From the NCBI RefSeq assembly GCF_010692725.1, contig NZ_JAAFZB010000096.1, forward strand, positions 806,001 to 870,000: a DNA stretch of 64,000 nt, read 5' to 3'. Of the stretch, positions 55,373 to 62,970 are shown one piece after another. The stretch's first letter is position 1; each line of letters opens with the position of its first letter. The notes under the pieces are model-generated. The model did not search any database and had not been told where the DNA came from. It saw only the letters and a list, made by a program, of their open reading frames with translations. This DNA is from Flavihumibacter soli. Lineage in GTDB: Bacteria > Bacteroidota > Bacteroidia > Sphingobacteriales > Sphingobacteriaceae. The translations under genes and the position numbers were made by a program.

Positions 55373-55501
55373 ATGAAAAACACTATACTGCATCTGTTCC
55401 ACTGGTTCTCATCAATTATCGCCAGAGTATTCAAGAGGTTTATAAACGTGCGTGGAAAATACACCTGGGACAAGCAAAGCCAGAATGTGCTTTTTATCTA
55501 A
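55373..55501 (+). CDS. possible 42-aa peptide, amphipathic
   Basis: A short frame MKNTILHLFHWFSSIIARVF ... to the stop at 55499-55501. It is hydrophobic-basic (FHWFSSIIARVFKRF) and would make an amphipathic helix. Support comes from an octad array beginning exactly at its stop codon, the position such arrays take after proven genes here. It might also be a chance frame. Confidence 0.35.
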   Translation: MKNTILHLFHWFSSIIARVFKRFINVRGKYTWDKQSQNVLFI

Positions 55502-56055
55502 TGTGCTAGTGTGATAATGTGCTAATGTGATAATGAATCGCGTTAACGGAAATGCTGTGAGGATTTATGAAGCGATTTTCCCCGGAAAGACGTTATTTAA
55601 CAGCACCAATTACCACGGATTAGCAAAGACTTATTTTTGGTATCCACACAGATTATCCAAATTACATGGATTTTGTGCGACCGCCTTCGTGGTCGGGATC
55701 AATCACCATACTCTCTTCTACAGACCTTCGATACCTTCGGCATCGGCCCCGTTAAAATAACCCGCCTGATCAACCGAATAACCATCATCATCCTACGGAT
55801 TGAATGCCTGTATGAAGGGAATCTGATCCCGAAGGGATCACAGGTTTATAGATTTATCCAGTCTCGATAACAACGACCTGGAGGGATCGAACTGAGCAGC
55901 ACCGAAGCACTATTCCTGATTTATCGATCAACACAAATTACACGAATGGCACAAATTATCTTTGGGAAGATTCTCCCATCGACAAATTGACAAATTGCCG
56001 AATCAGCAAATTGTCACCTCCCATTAGCAAATTACCGTATTAGCAAATTACCGAA
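55502..56055. repeat. intergenic stretch with two octad arrays
   Basis: 55502-55535 holds four units TGTGCTAG/TGTGATAA. 55980-56058 holds GACAAATT/AGCAAATT/AAATTACC units running into the stop codon of the DUF3606 gene. Between them I see nothing that codes. Confidence 0.65.
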
Positions 56056-56229
56056 TTATTTTTTCAGCTCGTTCTCTACGTCCTTCGGTGAGGACCCTAC
56101 CGCCTGAACAGCCTGCTTTAACTGGCCGGGTTTAACGCCAAATTTTTTGGCCCAGTATTCTACTTCGTAGTATTCCTTGATATTGATGCAATCGCGATAA
56201 AAGCTGTTTGCAGGGTAGTTGAAATCCAT
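56056..56229 (-). CDS. DUF3606 small protein, 57 aa
   Basis: A 57-residue protein with the DUF3606 pattern: 'YEVEYWAKKFGVKPGQLKQAVQAVGSSPKDVENEL' region, read in parts as EYWAKKFGV, QLKQAVQAVG and KDVENEL. The family is widespread in Proteobacteria and Bacteroidota and thought to bind DNA or act in stress; function is not established. The gene is too short for most ORF filters. Its stop lies in an octad array; its start MDFNYPANSF is at 56229. Confidence 0.82.
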   Translation of the reverse strand: MDFNYPANSFYRDCINIKEYYEVEYWAKKFGVKPGQLKQAVQAVGSSPKDVENELKK

Positions 56230-56404
56230 AGTCGAGAGTTTTAATTTAATATTAAACAGGAACGTGCTATTGTTTCTTTATCAATAAAGACAAAAAGAAT
56301 ACCAGAAATCTTCTTTCCTAATACGGTGATCCTTTTGCTTTAATATAGTGAAAATTGACGAGATATCAATTTGTCGATGAGACAATTTGTCCATTGGCCA
56401 ATGA

Positions 56405-56577
56405 GACGAGTGCAATCCTTGAAAGTCTTTTTTTATGAGCACGAATTTCGCGGATTAACACAGATTTCAATTTGTCGATAAGACAATTTACCGATTTGCC
56501 GATGATACGGGTGCAGTCCTTGAAAGTCCTTTTTTATTAGCACGAATTCCGCGGATTTCGCGAATTAAAACAGATTG
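56405..56577. repeat. imperfect direct repeat of about 75 bp, two copies
   Basis: The block with GTGCAATCCTTGAAAGTC then a T-run, GAGCACGAATTTCGCGG and TTAACACAGATT occurs at about 56405-56478 and again at about 56508-56577. The word CACGAATT..GCGG..AACACAGATT also recurs weakly near 54720 and 55925. Confidence 0.7.
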
Positions 56578-56645
56578 GGATCGGAACATTGTCCCGGCAA
56601 TTTACTGACTCTGATTACAATAGGTTCCCCGCATTGCAACGGGCC

Positions 56646-56690
56646 CATTGGCAAATTGACTAATTGGCAAATTGACTAATTGACAAATTC
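56646..56690. repeat. octad array (CAAATTGA/CTAATTGG type)
   Basis: Five units alternating GCAAATTGA-type and CTAATTGG-type; the last unit contains the stop codon (56676) and last residues of the minus-strand TPR gene. Confidence 0.75.
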
Positions 56691-58351
56691 CCTTATATCC
56701 TTTAGTTCCTTTCGAGGGGAATTTTTATCGACAAAGCTGAGGAGGGTGTGGTAATACTCAGCCGCTTCTTCCGGCTTGCCGGATTTCCGGGCGGCTGTGC
56801 CGGCACCGTAAAGGGCATTGAAGCGGTTGGGATGCTTTAACAGAACTGCCTGGTACGCTTCAAGGGCTTTCGCCCGTTTTCCCATTTCCATCAACATATC
56901 GCCAAGCAGTTCCCGTGCTGGAATAACTTCCGAGGGGGTAACCGGGTGCTTCTCGGTTTTATCTTCCATATCGGCCGCGAGCTTCATCAGTTCCAGGGCC
57001 TTTTCATTGCTTCCCTCCCTGAACTGGATCCATGCTTCCGAAGCCTTCAACTGAATCAGCACCTGGTTCGCCTTATAGGCATCCTTCTGCCGGACAAGTG
57101 ATTCATGATTAGTTTTAAGTGCTTCCAGGTCCGACCGTGCTGTCTTTATATCGCCTGTATGAACAGCGCCGAGCAGCCTGGTAAAATTGACGATGGCATG
57201 CTGCCAGGGGTAATCGGTCCATGTAACGCCGGGGCTATGCGTTTTAAGGGCTGCGGCTTCCTGCCATAGCTTATTTTCGAGCAGGTAGCGGGAAGGAACC
57301 GCAGCAAAGGCATAGGCGACCTTGAAATTAACAGGGTGAACCTCCCGGATGTCGTTGAGGTAATCCCATTGCTTCTTAGCCTGCTCATTATTTCCTTTCT
57401 GCAGGTATGCGTAAGCGAGATAATCTATTCCGTGAAGCTCCTCATCCCAGTGGCCCTTAATGCCGGCCGACTCGGCATAACACTGTGCCGAAGAAACTGA
57501 AGCCTGGTTGGAGTTGATAGCTTCCTGCCACAGGCCCAGCCGTGTAAAGATATGAGAAGGCATATGCAGGGCATGTGCCGACGACGGGGCAACACTTGCA
57601 TACCTGCGGGCGGCCGGAAGTGCCAGTGTAGCCAGTTCCGGCGAGTCATAGGTATGTATGATATAGTGTACGATGCCGGGATGATCCTTTTTACCCGGTT
57701 CGAGCTTATTCAGAATTGCGCCGGCGTGCTTCTGCCGGGCAAAGGATTTATCGGCAGGATCGGCAGCCGCGTTAAGCGCGAGTGCATAAAACACCGCTGT
57801 CTCCGTATCCCCGGGATAATCGACATAAAGCTGCCGCATTGCCTTTTCAAAGCGCAGGCTCCTGGTCTTATGATCCGACCCCGGCTGTAATTGTCAAAGT
57901 ATGCACCGATAGCGTTGATATACTGCGTTTCCCGTACTGATCCGGCTTTGAGTGAACGGGCGATCTTAAGAGCCCCGGCTCCTTTCTGCAGCTCGTCAGG
58001 GGTTGGCGGCGTCCAGAGCGGGTGGAAATTACTCATAGCAACGCCCCAGTAAGCCATCGCACAGGAAGGTTCTTTGCTGATAATTCCCGCGAAGACCTTT
58101 TCTGCCTCTTCATATTCAAATGAGTGCAGCAACTGCATGGCCAGCTCAAAATCTTCTTTGACAGCAGGGGCGCAAGAGGTTTCAAATGCAAGCTTCCCGA
58201 ACTTTTTGAAAGAGCCGCAGGTAGCCACCTCACCCGTCTTCAGATTCAGTTCGCTGATAGCGGCCTGGGACGGCGCTTCACTGTGCCTGCAGGCAGGGAT
58301 CACGAATAATGACAGTAGGAGCAGGAATAGCTGACTGAATGTTTTATTCAT
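56676..58351 (-). pseudogene. TPR-repeat lipoprotein interrupted by a frameshift
   Basis: Two frames make one protein of about 558 residues: 57710-58351 (signal peptide, lipobox VIPAC, TPR-like start 'FELAMQLLHSFEYEEAEKVFAGII') and 56676-57839 (rest, with TPR motifs such as 'AYAYLQKGNNEQAKKQWDYL' and 'GKRAKALEAYQAVLLKHPN'). Joining them through 'GSDHKTRSLRFEKAMRQLY' restores the protein if one G is added to the GGGG run at about 57880-57884. A run-length error in the sequence is the simplest explanation; a natural phase-variation tract of four bases is less likely. The role is unknown; homologs are lipoproteins of Bacteroidota. Confidence 0.85.
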
Positions 58352-58411
58352 GGCCTTCGGTTGAGGTAGCTTAAATTTAGTTAATTAGTTACAGTCGAAT
58401 GAAAGAGGTAG

Positions 58412-58475
58412 GAGTAAGAATTAAGAATTACGAATTAAAGAGTTGGGAGCTGGGAGTTGGGAGTAAAGATTATGG
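58412..58475. repeat. heptad array (TTAAGAA to GTTGGGA)
   Basis: Eight units moving from GTAAGAA/TTACGAA to GTTGGGA/GCTGGGA, showing a unit switch inside one array, just downstream of the outer-membrane gene stop (58482). Confidence 0.75.
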
Positions 58476-58481
58476 TACAGA

Positions 58482-59051
58482 TCATAGCTTATATTTTGCC
58501 GCAATCCCTAAGCCCCAATAGCCCCGTTCACTGGTTAAAATGGGGTTCCACCTTATTTCAGGTTCTACAATTAACTGCTTATTGACCCGAATGTCTTTGC
58601 TGATTTTCGCTATGAGTCCGATGTGAAAAGCAGGATCAATATAATACTCATCTAACTTAATGATCGGGTCGCGATTCGTTTGTTTCCAGCCGAGATAAAA
58701 TTCAAAGCTGGGCCCTGCTGAGATATTGACAATTTTTGTGTGAAATTTATAAAGGGCGGGAATTGACAGGTAACGTTCGGCGACGTTAATCGATGAAAAT
58801 ATAGAGTTTGACCCGTCACTAAAAGTTATAGCCCCACCCTGGGAGTAGTTGCGAAAAAATAAACCCGTTTCCAAGGCGCTTCGGCGGGTGAACCTCTGTT
58901 CATAATGAAACCCAAAACCTGGTTTGAAGGCGCGGGTGGAGGTTTCCAGGGTGCCTGTCAGGCCGACATACTTTGCTTTTTGGGCATAAGAACTGTAAGA
59001 GCATAGTACAATCAGGCAAGTAAGCAGTAATAAGGGCAGGCGAAGGTTCAT
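58482..59051 (-). CDS. outer-membrane beta-barrel protein (PorT/OmpW-like)
   Basis: A 189-residue protein with signal peptide (about 1-22, ending SYA-Q) followed by alternating hydrophobic beta strands ending with an aromatic or hydrophobic residue (final 'GLGIAAKYKL'), the pattern of small eight-stranded outer-membrane barrels. 'GLTGTLETSTRAFKPGFGFHYEQRF' is a typical first-strand pair. Function may be structural or small-molecule passage. Transcribed alone and bordered by heptad arrays on both sides. Confidence 0.78.
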   Translation of the reverse strand: MNLRLPLLLLTCLIVLCSYSSYAQKAKYVGLTGTLETSTRAFKPGFGFHYEQRFTRRSALETGLFFRNYSQGGAITFSDGSNSIFSSINVAERYLSIPALYKFHTKIVNISAGPSFEFYLGWKQTNRDPIIKLDEYYIDPAFHIGLIAKISKDIRVNKQLIVEPEIRWNPILTSERGYWGLGIAAKYKL

Positions 59052-59217
59052 GTAGTCTGGAATGTTAAGTGATTTATGATTAGGAAAATTGGCGTTTGCA
59101 GAAAATATCGCCGTTAAAGTAAATCATATGAATGACTGTTTAACAGGATTCGCGACAAAAAAGGGTGAACGGCCGGTATTTGCCTGTGAACGGTAAAGTT
59201 TATTCATCAAGTAGAAT

Positions 59218-59345
59218 TAAGAATTATGAATTACGAATTACGAATTAAAGGAGGATAGATTAAGATTAAAGAGCAAGGAACAAGGAGCAAGGATTACGAA
59301 TTGACAATTGAGAATTAATAATTAATAATTAATAAGCAGAGATTA
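59218..59345. repeat. long heptad array with changing units
   Basis: About seventeen 7-bp units passing from GAATTA-type to CAAGGAG-type to TAATAAT-type and back to TAAGGAG. It lies between divergent genes, upstream of DUF4251. Confidence 0.8.
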
Positions 59346-59425
59346 AGGAGAAGGACAAAATGATCAGTTAAACATTTCGAAATCAGGGCGGTTATATGGG
59401 TATATGAGTGCAAATTATTAAGATC

Positions 59426-59938
59426 ATGAAATCTCAGACCGCCCTGCTTCTGCTTATCATACTTTCATGTATTAGTATACGGTCCGGCTCCCTAACGACA
59501 GCCACAGAAGGGCAGTCGGCGAAGGAGACGGATGTACAGAAGCTGTTGAAAAGCCGGACCTACCGTTTTGTACCACAATCGGTACAGACCCAAACCGGAC
59601 GCAGCATCCAGATCAACAATTATTCGCTGGAAATCCGTAACGATACCCTGGTCTCTCACCTTCCTTATTACGGAAAGGCTTACTCCGGGAGCGTTGGGGC
59701 CACAGACAGTCCCCTGGATTTTAAGGCGACAAACATCAAGTACACCAGCGAGGCGGGCAAGAAGGACAGAACGCAGATCAACATCCGGCCCGAAGATCCC
59801 AAGATCGACGCACAGGAATTCTCCATGAGTGTTTCCTCCAGCGGATATGCCAACCTGAGTGTTCAGTTCAATAACCGACAGCCAGTATCCTTTTATGGTG
59901 AGATCAGCAGCCTTCCTGTTAAGAAAAAGCGCAATTAG
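59426..59938 (+). CDS. DUF4251 domain secreted protein
   Basis: A 170-residue exported protein with signal peptide (about 1-20) and the DUF4251 pattern 'YRFVPQSVQTQTGRSIQIN.YSLEIRNDTL.SHLPYYGKAYSG', a beta-rich domain found only in Bacteroidota. The frame opens at 59408, but MKSQTALLLLIIL at 59426 gives the normal signal peptide. Function unknown; probably periplasmic. The stop codon is directly followed by heptad units (AGATGTT, AGATATG, AGATTTA). Confidence 0.86.
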   Translation: MKSQTALLLLIILSCISIRSGSLTTATEGQSAKETDVQKLLKSRTYRFVPQSVQTQTGRSIQINNYSLEIRNDTLVSHLPYYGKAYSGSVGATDSPLDFKATNIKYTSEAGKKDRTQINIRPEDPKIDAQEFSMSVSSSGYANLSVQFNNRQPVSFYGEISSLPVKKKRN

Positions 59939-59980
59939 ATGTTAGATATGAGATTTAGACATTAGATAAAAGTTCGAAAC
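59936..59980. repeat. heptad array (AGATATG type)
   Basis: Five degenerate units starting at the DUF4251 stop codon. Confidence 0.6.
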
Positions 59981-60022
59981 TGCCGGCAGGAACCCGGCAC
60001 GAGAGTTTAAATTTGAAAGATC

Positions 60023-60544
60023 ATGAAAATTAAGTGTCTACAAAGTTCTCCGTGCAGAACTTTCTTTCTGATTTTGACGGGCTCAGTTCTTCTGAACACG
60101 GGAGTCTTAGCCCAGGAACATGTGATGGATTCGTCCATGACCAAACAGGCGCACGTCATGCTACTACCCGGGGATCTCAAGTGGGGTGACGGTCCTCCGG
60201 GACTGCCGCCGGGAGCAAAGGCCGTTGTAATGGCCGGTGACCCTTCAAAGCCCGGTCTATTCACCCTGCGGCTGAAATTCCCGGCAAACTTTAATATTCC
60301 GGCACACTGGCATCCCACAGATGAACATGTAACGGTGATCTCGGGCACTTTGTGGCTCGGCATGGGCGAGAAGACTGACAGTAAAAAGGTAAAATCGCTA
60401 ATTCCCGGAAGCTACTCCCTGATGCCTGCAAAGACCGGGCACTATGCGATGACTAAGGAGGAAACCATCGTTCAGATTCAGGGCATAGGTCCGTTCGGTA
60501 TTACCTATTTTAATCCGGCGGAAGATCCGCGAAACAAGAAATAG
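60023..60544 (+). CDS. secreted cupin-domain protein
   Basis: A 173-residue protein with signal peptide (about 1-32) and a cupin fold: first motif 'FNIPAHWHPTDEHVTVISGTLWLGMGE' holds H-x-H and the E, second motif 'YSLMPAKTGHYAMTKEE' holds the later His. It binds a metal and probably a small molecule in the periplasm. Transcribed in the same direction as DUF4251 with an 84-base gap, so possibly co-transcribed. Confidence 0.86.
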   Translation: MKIKCLQSSPCRTFFLILTGSVLLNTGVLAQEHVMDSSMTKQAHVMLLPGDLKWGDGPPGLPPGAKAVVMAGDPSKPGLFTLRLKFPANFNIPAHWHPTDEHVTVISGTLWLGMGEKTDSKKVKSLIPGSYSLMPAKTGHYAMTKEETIVQIQGIGPFGITYFNPAEDPRNKK

Positions 60545-60634
60545 CGCCAGATCACTTCCAGAGTCCGAAAATAAGTTGTAACAATACTCTATTAACATTC
60601 ATAAAAGTTATATTAGTATATAATATTGCTTATT

Positions 60635-60820
60635 ATGAAAAGAGAGAACCTGTACTATGCGATTTTCGCCCTGCTGGTGATCATCTTCTGTGCAGTAACC
60701 GCAATGAGAGTCTTTGCGAATACCCTGCCTGTCACGAAGCCGAAAAAGAAAAAGCATTCGAGCGTGAGGATAAACAATGAGCCTGATTATTCAATCACCA
60801 CCCGCCAAATGATCTGCTGA
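60635..60820 (+). CDS. single-pass membrane protein, 61 aa
   Basis: A 61-residue protein starting MKRENLYYAIFALLVIIF; one membrane helix (about 9-27) followed by a basic KPKKKKH tail. A start three codons upstream (60626) is also possible. It lies 51 bases before the 149-aa gene. In the paralogous frameshifted locus at 52731 a similar helix is joined to the following domain, so the two may act together. Confidence 0.6.
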   Translation: MKRENLYYAIFALLVIIFCAVTAMRVFANTLPVTKPKKKKHSSVRINNEPDYSITTRQMIC

Positions 60821-60871
60821 TGTTTACCCGGCCTGGATAAGAGGAAACCTTAAACACCTAAATTCAATCAT

Positions 60872-61321
60872 ATGGAAAAAGAACTAGCAACTAAAGCCGG
60901 GGAAACGAACGTTCCGACAAATACCGCTAAGAAAAAGTATTATACGGTTACCATTCCCCAAAGTCTGATTAGCGAGTACTTAAACCTGAAAGGGGTACGG
61001 ATCGTTCTCTCATTCCGTGACGGGAGCGGCAATCACGTGCCCCTGATCTTTACCGGCTTTGACCAAAACCAGGTTCCCATCATAACGAAAGAACTGGAAC
61101 AAAAAGGGAATGATTTCATCGACTCCCGAAATGTGTTTTTCGGGATCATATTCAAGGATAGCAACGGCACATTACTGCATGACCTCTTCACATCGGGTGC
61201 CGGAAAGGACTGGATTCTGACACCGGAACCGTATGGTACTAAAGGAGACTATGTCAGCTATGACCTTGCCGGAGTCGCAAGCCTGGGTGTTATCAAGTTA
61301 AACCCATCACCGCCCGCTTGA
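60872..61321 (+). CDS. hypothetical protein, 149 aa, paralog of the 52.7-kb pseudogene
   Basis: An unrecognised 149-residue protein with no signal peptide. 'YYTVTIPQSLISEYLNLKGVRIVLSFRDGSG' is followed by TGFDQ, 'LLHDLFTSG', 'GDYVSYDLAG' and a C-terminal NPSPPA. The frameshifted gene at 52731 has the same order, and its intact parts confirm these as family features. The genes are probably co-transcribed with the preceding 61-aa membrane protein. Function unknown. Confidence 0.7.
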   Translation: MEKELATKAGETNVPTNTAKKKYYTVTIPQSLISEYLNLKGVRIVLSFRDGSGNHVPLIFTGFDQNQVPIITKELEQKGNDFIDSRNVFFGIIFKDSNGTLLHDLFTSGAGKDWILTPEPYGTKGDYVSYDLAGVASLGVIKLNPSPPA

Positions 61322-61364
61322 AACTGATCCTTCCAATTCCCCAATTCTTTACCCGGGAGTTCAG

Positions 61365-62390
61365 TCAAAAAGGATTGAACTCCCAAATATCTTTTTTAAA
61401 TCCGGGAGCCCCCGTGTAGTAGCCCGTACCGATATATCCCTTACCGCCTGCGCTGAAGCCTGCTGCAGCGCCCCTTACATCACCGCCGAAATCGGATTTT
61501 CGCAGCCAGATATTGCCAGCTGGAATATATTCCCAAAAGTCATTCTTCCGGACACTGAAATCGGCTATCCCTGTCCCAACAAATCCGCTGTTGCCCAGGC
61601 TAAAGCCTACAGCATTTACCCTTTCGCCACCACCAAAGTCGGCTACCCGGGTCCATACATCTGAAGCAGGATCATATTCCCAGAAATCTTTCATATTACC
61701 GTTAGGCGCAAAGCCCGTACCCAGGTACCCTTTAGCACCAATACCAAAACCAGTCGCCTGGATTCTACCTTCACCGGGCACATTAGCTTTCCGACTCCAG
61801 CTATCGGTCAAAGGATCGTATTCCCAGAAATCGCTCTTAAAATCCCCCTGCCCTATTCCGGTGCCTATGTATCCTTTTCCACCAATACTAAAGCCCGTGG
61901 CCTGGTTCCTGGGACCGCCCGCAAACGGCGCCCGCTTAGTCCATTTGTTTGCTGCCGGGTCGTATTCATAAAAATCTCCCAGATCGCCCTGTGCCTGACC
62001 CTGCCTGAATCCGGTGCCTGCATATCCCTTTTCCCCGATACTGAAGGCTACGGCTAAAGCGCGTCCTGCGCCGGGCATGCTTGCTACCTGGGTCCAAACT
62101 CCCGTCGTTGTATTATACTCCCAAAAATCATTCAAAGCCGGGCCGCTTTCACAATATCCTGTACCCAGGTAACCCTTTGCACCGATACCAAAAGCTGCTG
62201 CGTAATACCGGGCAGTGCCGGCAAAGTCTGCCAGCTGAACCCAGGATCCCTCGCCGGATTGAACAGTTTGCGACGGGTTGTCTGAAATAGTATCGGGTCC
62301 TGGTTTTTCACAGGCCTGAATGCCCAGGATAAGTACAATAAGAATCGTTAACTTTTTCACATCCGTAATTTTAATGTTTGTTTCAATCAA
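61365..62390 (-). CDS. Kelch-repeat lipoprotein
   Basis: A 341-residue lipoprotein: signal peptide with lipobox GIQAC (Cys about 27), then six Kelch-type blades with the pattern 'FWEYDP.TD.W.R.A...G.GR..ATGF.IG.KGYIGTG', closing a beta-propeller. It probably binds ligands at the outer membrane. Its start overlaps the stop of the DUF4907 gene by 8 bases, so the two are expressed together. Confidence 0.88.
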   Translation of the reverse strand: MIETNIKITDVKKLTILIVLILGIQACEKPGPDTISDNPSQTVQSGEGSWVQLADFAGTARYYAAAFGIGAKGYLGTGYCESGPALNDFWEYNTTTGVWTQVASMPGAGRALAVAFSIGEKGYAGTGFRQGQAQGDLGDFYEYDPAANKWTKRAPFAGGPRNQATGFSIGGKGYIGTGIGQGDFKSDFWEYDPLTDSWSRKANVPGEGRIQATGFGIGAKGYLGTGFAPNGNMKDFWEYDPASDVWTRVADFGGGERVNAVGFSLGNSGFVGTGIADFSVRKNDFWEYIPAGNIWLRKSDFGGDVRGAAAGFSAGGKGYIGTGYYTGAPGFKKDIWEFNPF

Positions 62391-62721
62391 TGACTTTTAA
62401 CTTTTTCATTTCCTCAATACTCACTGTGGGAGGAATTTCACCCTGCTGAATTTTGCTTATTACAAGCCGGGCCATCGTTGATGCCCTGACCTCTGTTTTA
62501 AAACCAGTTCTACCCGGTAACCCGGGTACGAAGGGCTGGTCAATGAAGACCTGGTTTTTATTTAAGATCTGATAGCCGAAAGTATGGTCAGGTAACCTGA
62601 TTATTTGGTACTTTAAGTCAGGAAACTTTTGGTACTTCAGTGGTGTCTGGACGGTGGTCCCAGGCAAAACAAAGAAAAGCAGGCAGCAAAGGGCTTTCAT
62701 CATTCGCTTATTGATCTTCAT
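62383..62721 (-). CDS. DUF4907 domain protein
   Basis: A 112-residue exported protein: a hydrophobic start (MKINKRMMKALCCLLFF) and the DUF4907 pattern 'IIRLPDHTFGYQILN', FIDQPFVPGLPG, 'GFKTEVRASTMARLVISKIQQGEIPPTVS.EE'. The family often occurs beside Kelch lipoproteins, as here, where the genes overlap by 8 bases. Its function is unknown. An earlier Met at 62766 opens the frame but would lengthen the N-terminus unusually. Confidence 0.82.
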   Translation of the reverse strand: MKINKRMMKALCCLLFFVLPGTTVQTPLKYQKFPDLKYQIIRLPDHTFGYQILNKNQVFIDQPFVPGLPGRTGFKTEVRASTMARLVISKIQQGEIPPTVSIEEMKKLKVID

Positions 62722-62970
62722 GGGACTGTTAACCAGAAAAAGCTGAACCAGGTAGAGAAAAAGCACTCCCGTTAGTGGAACACAGGAGAACTTACATAAA
62801 TAAATCTTTGTATAAATTTACGTTAATAAGTAGTCATCAAGCCATATCATATTGAAATTGTGAACTTTGTGATACTGTTATAATTGATTTCACATAGTGT
62901 TAGAAAAGATACCTGGCGCGCTGATTCACGCTAACAACCCTGGCACCCACCTTTTAATTGAGAATCCTGT

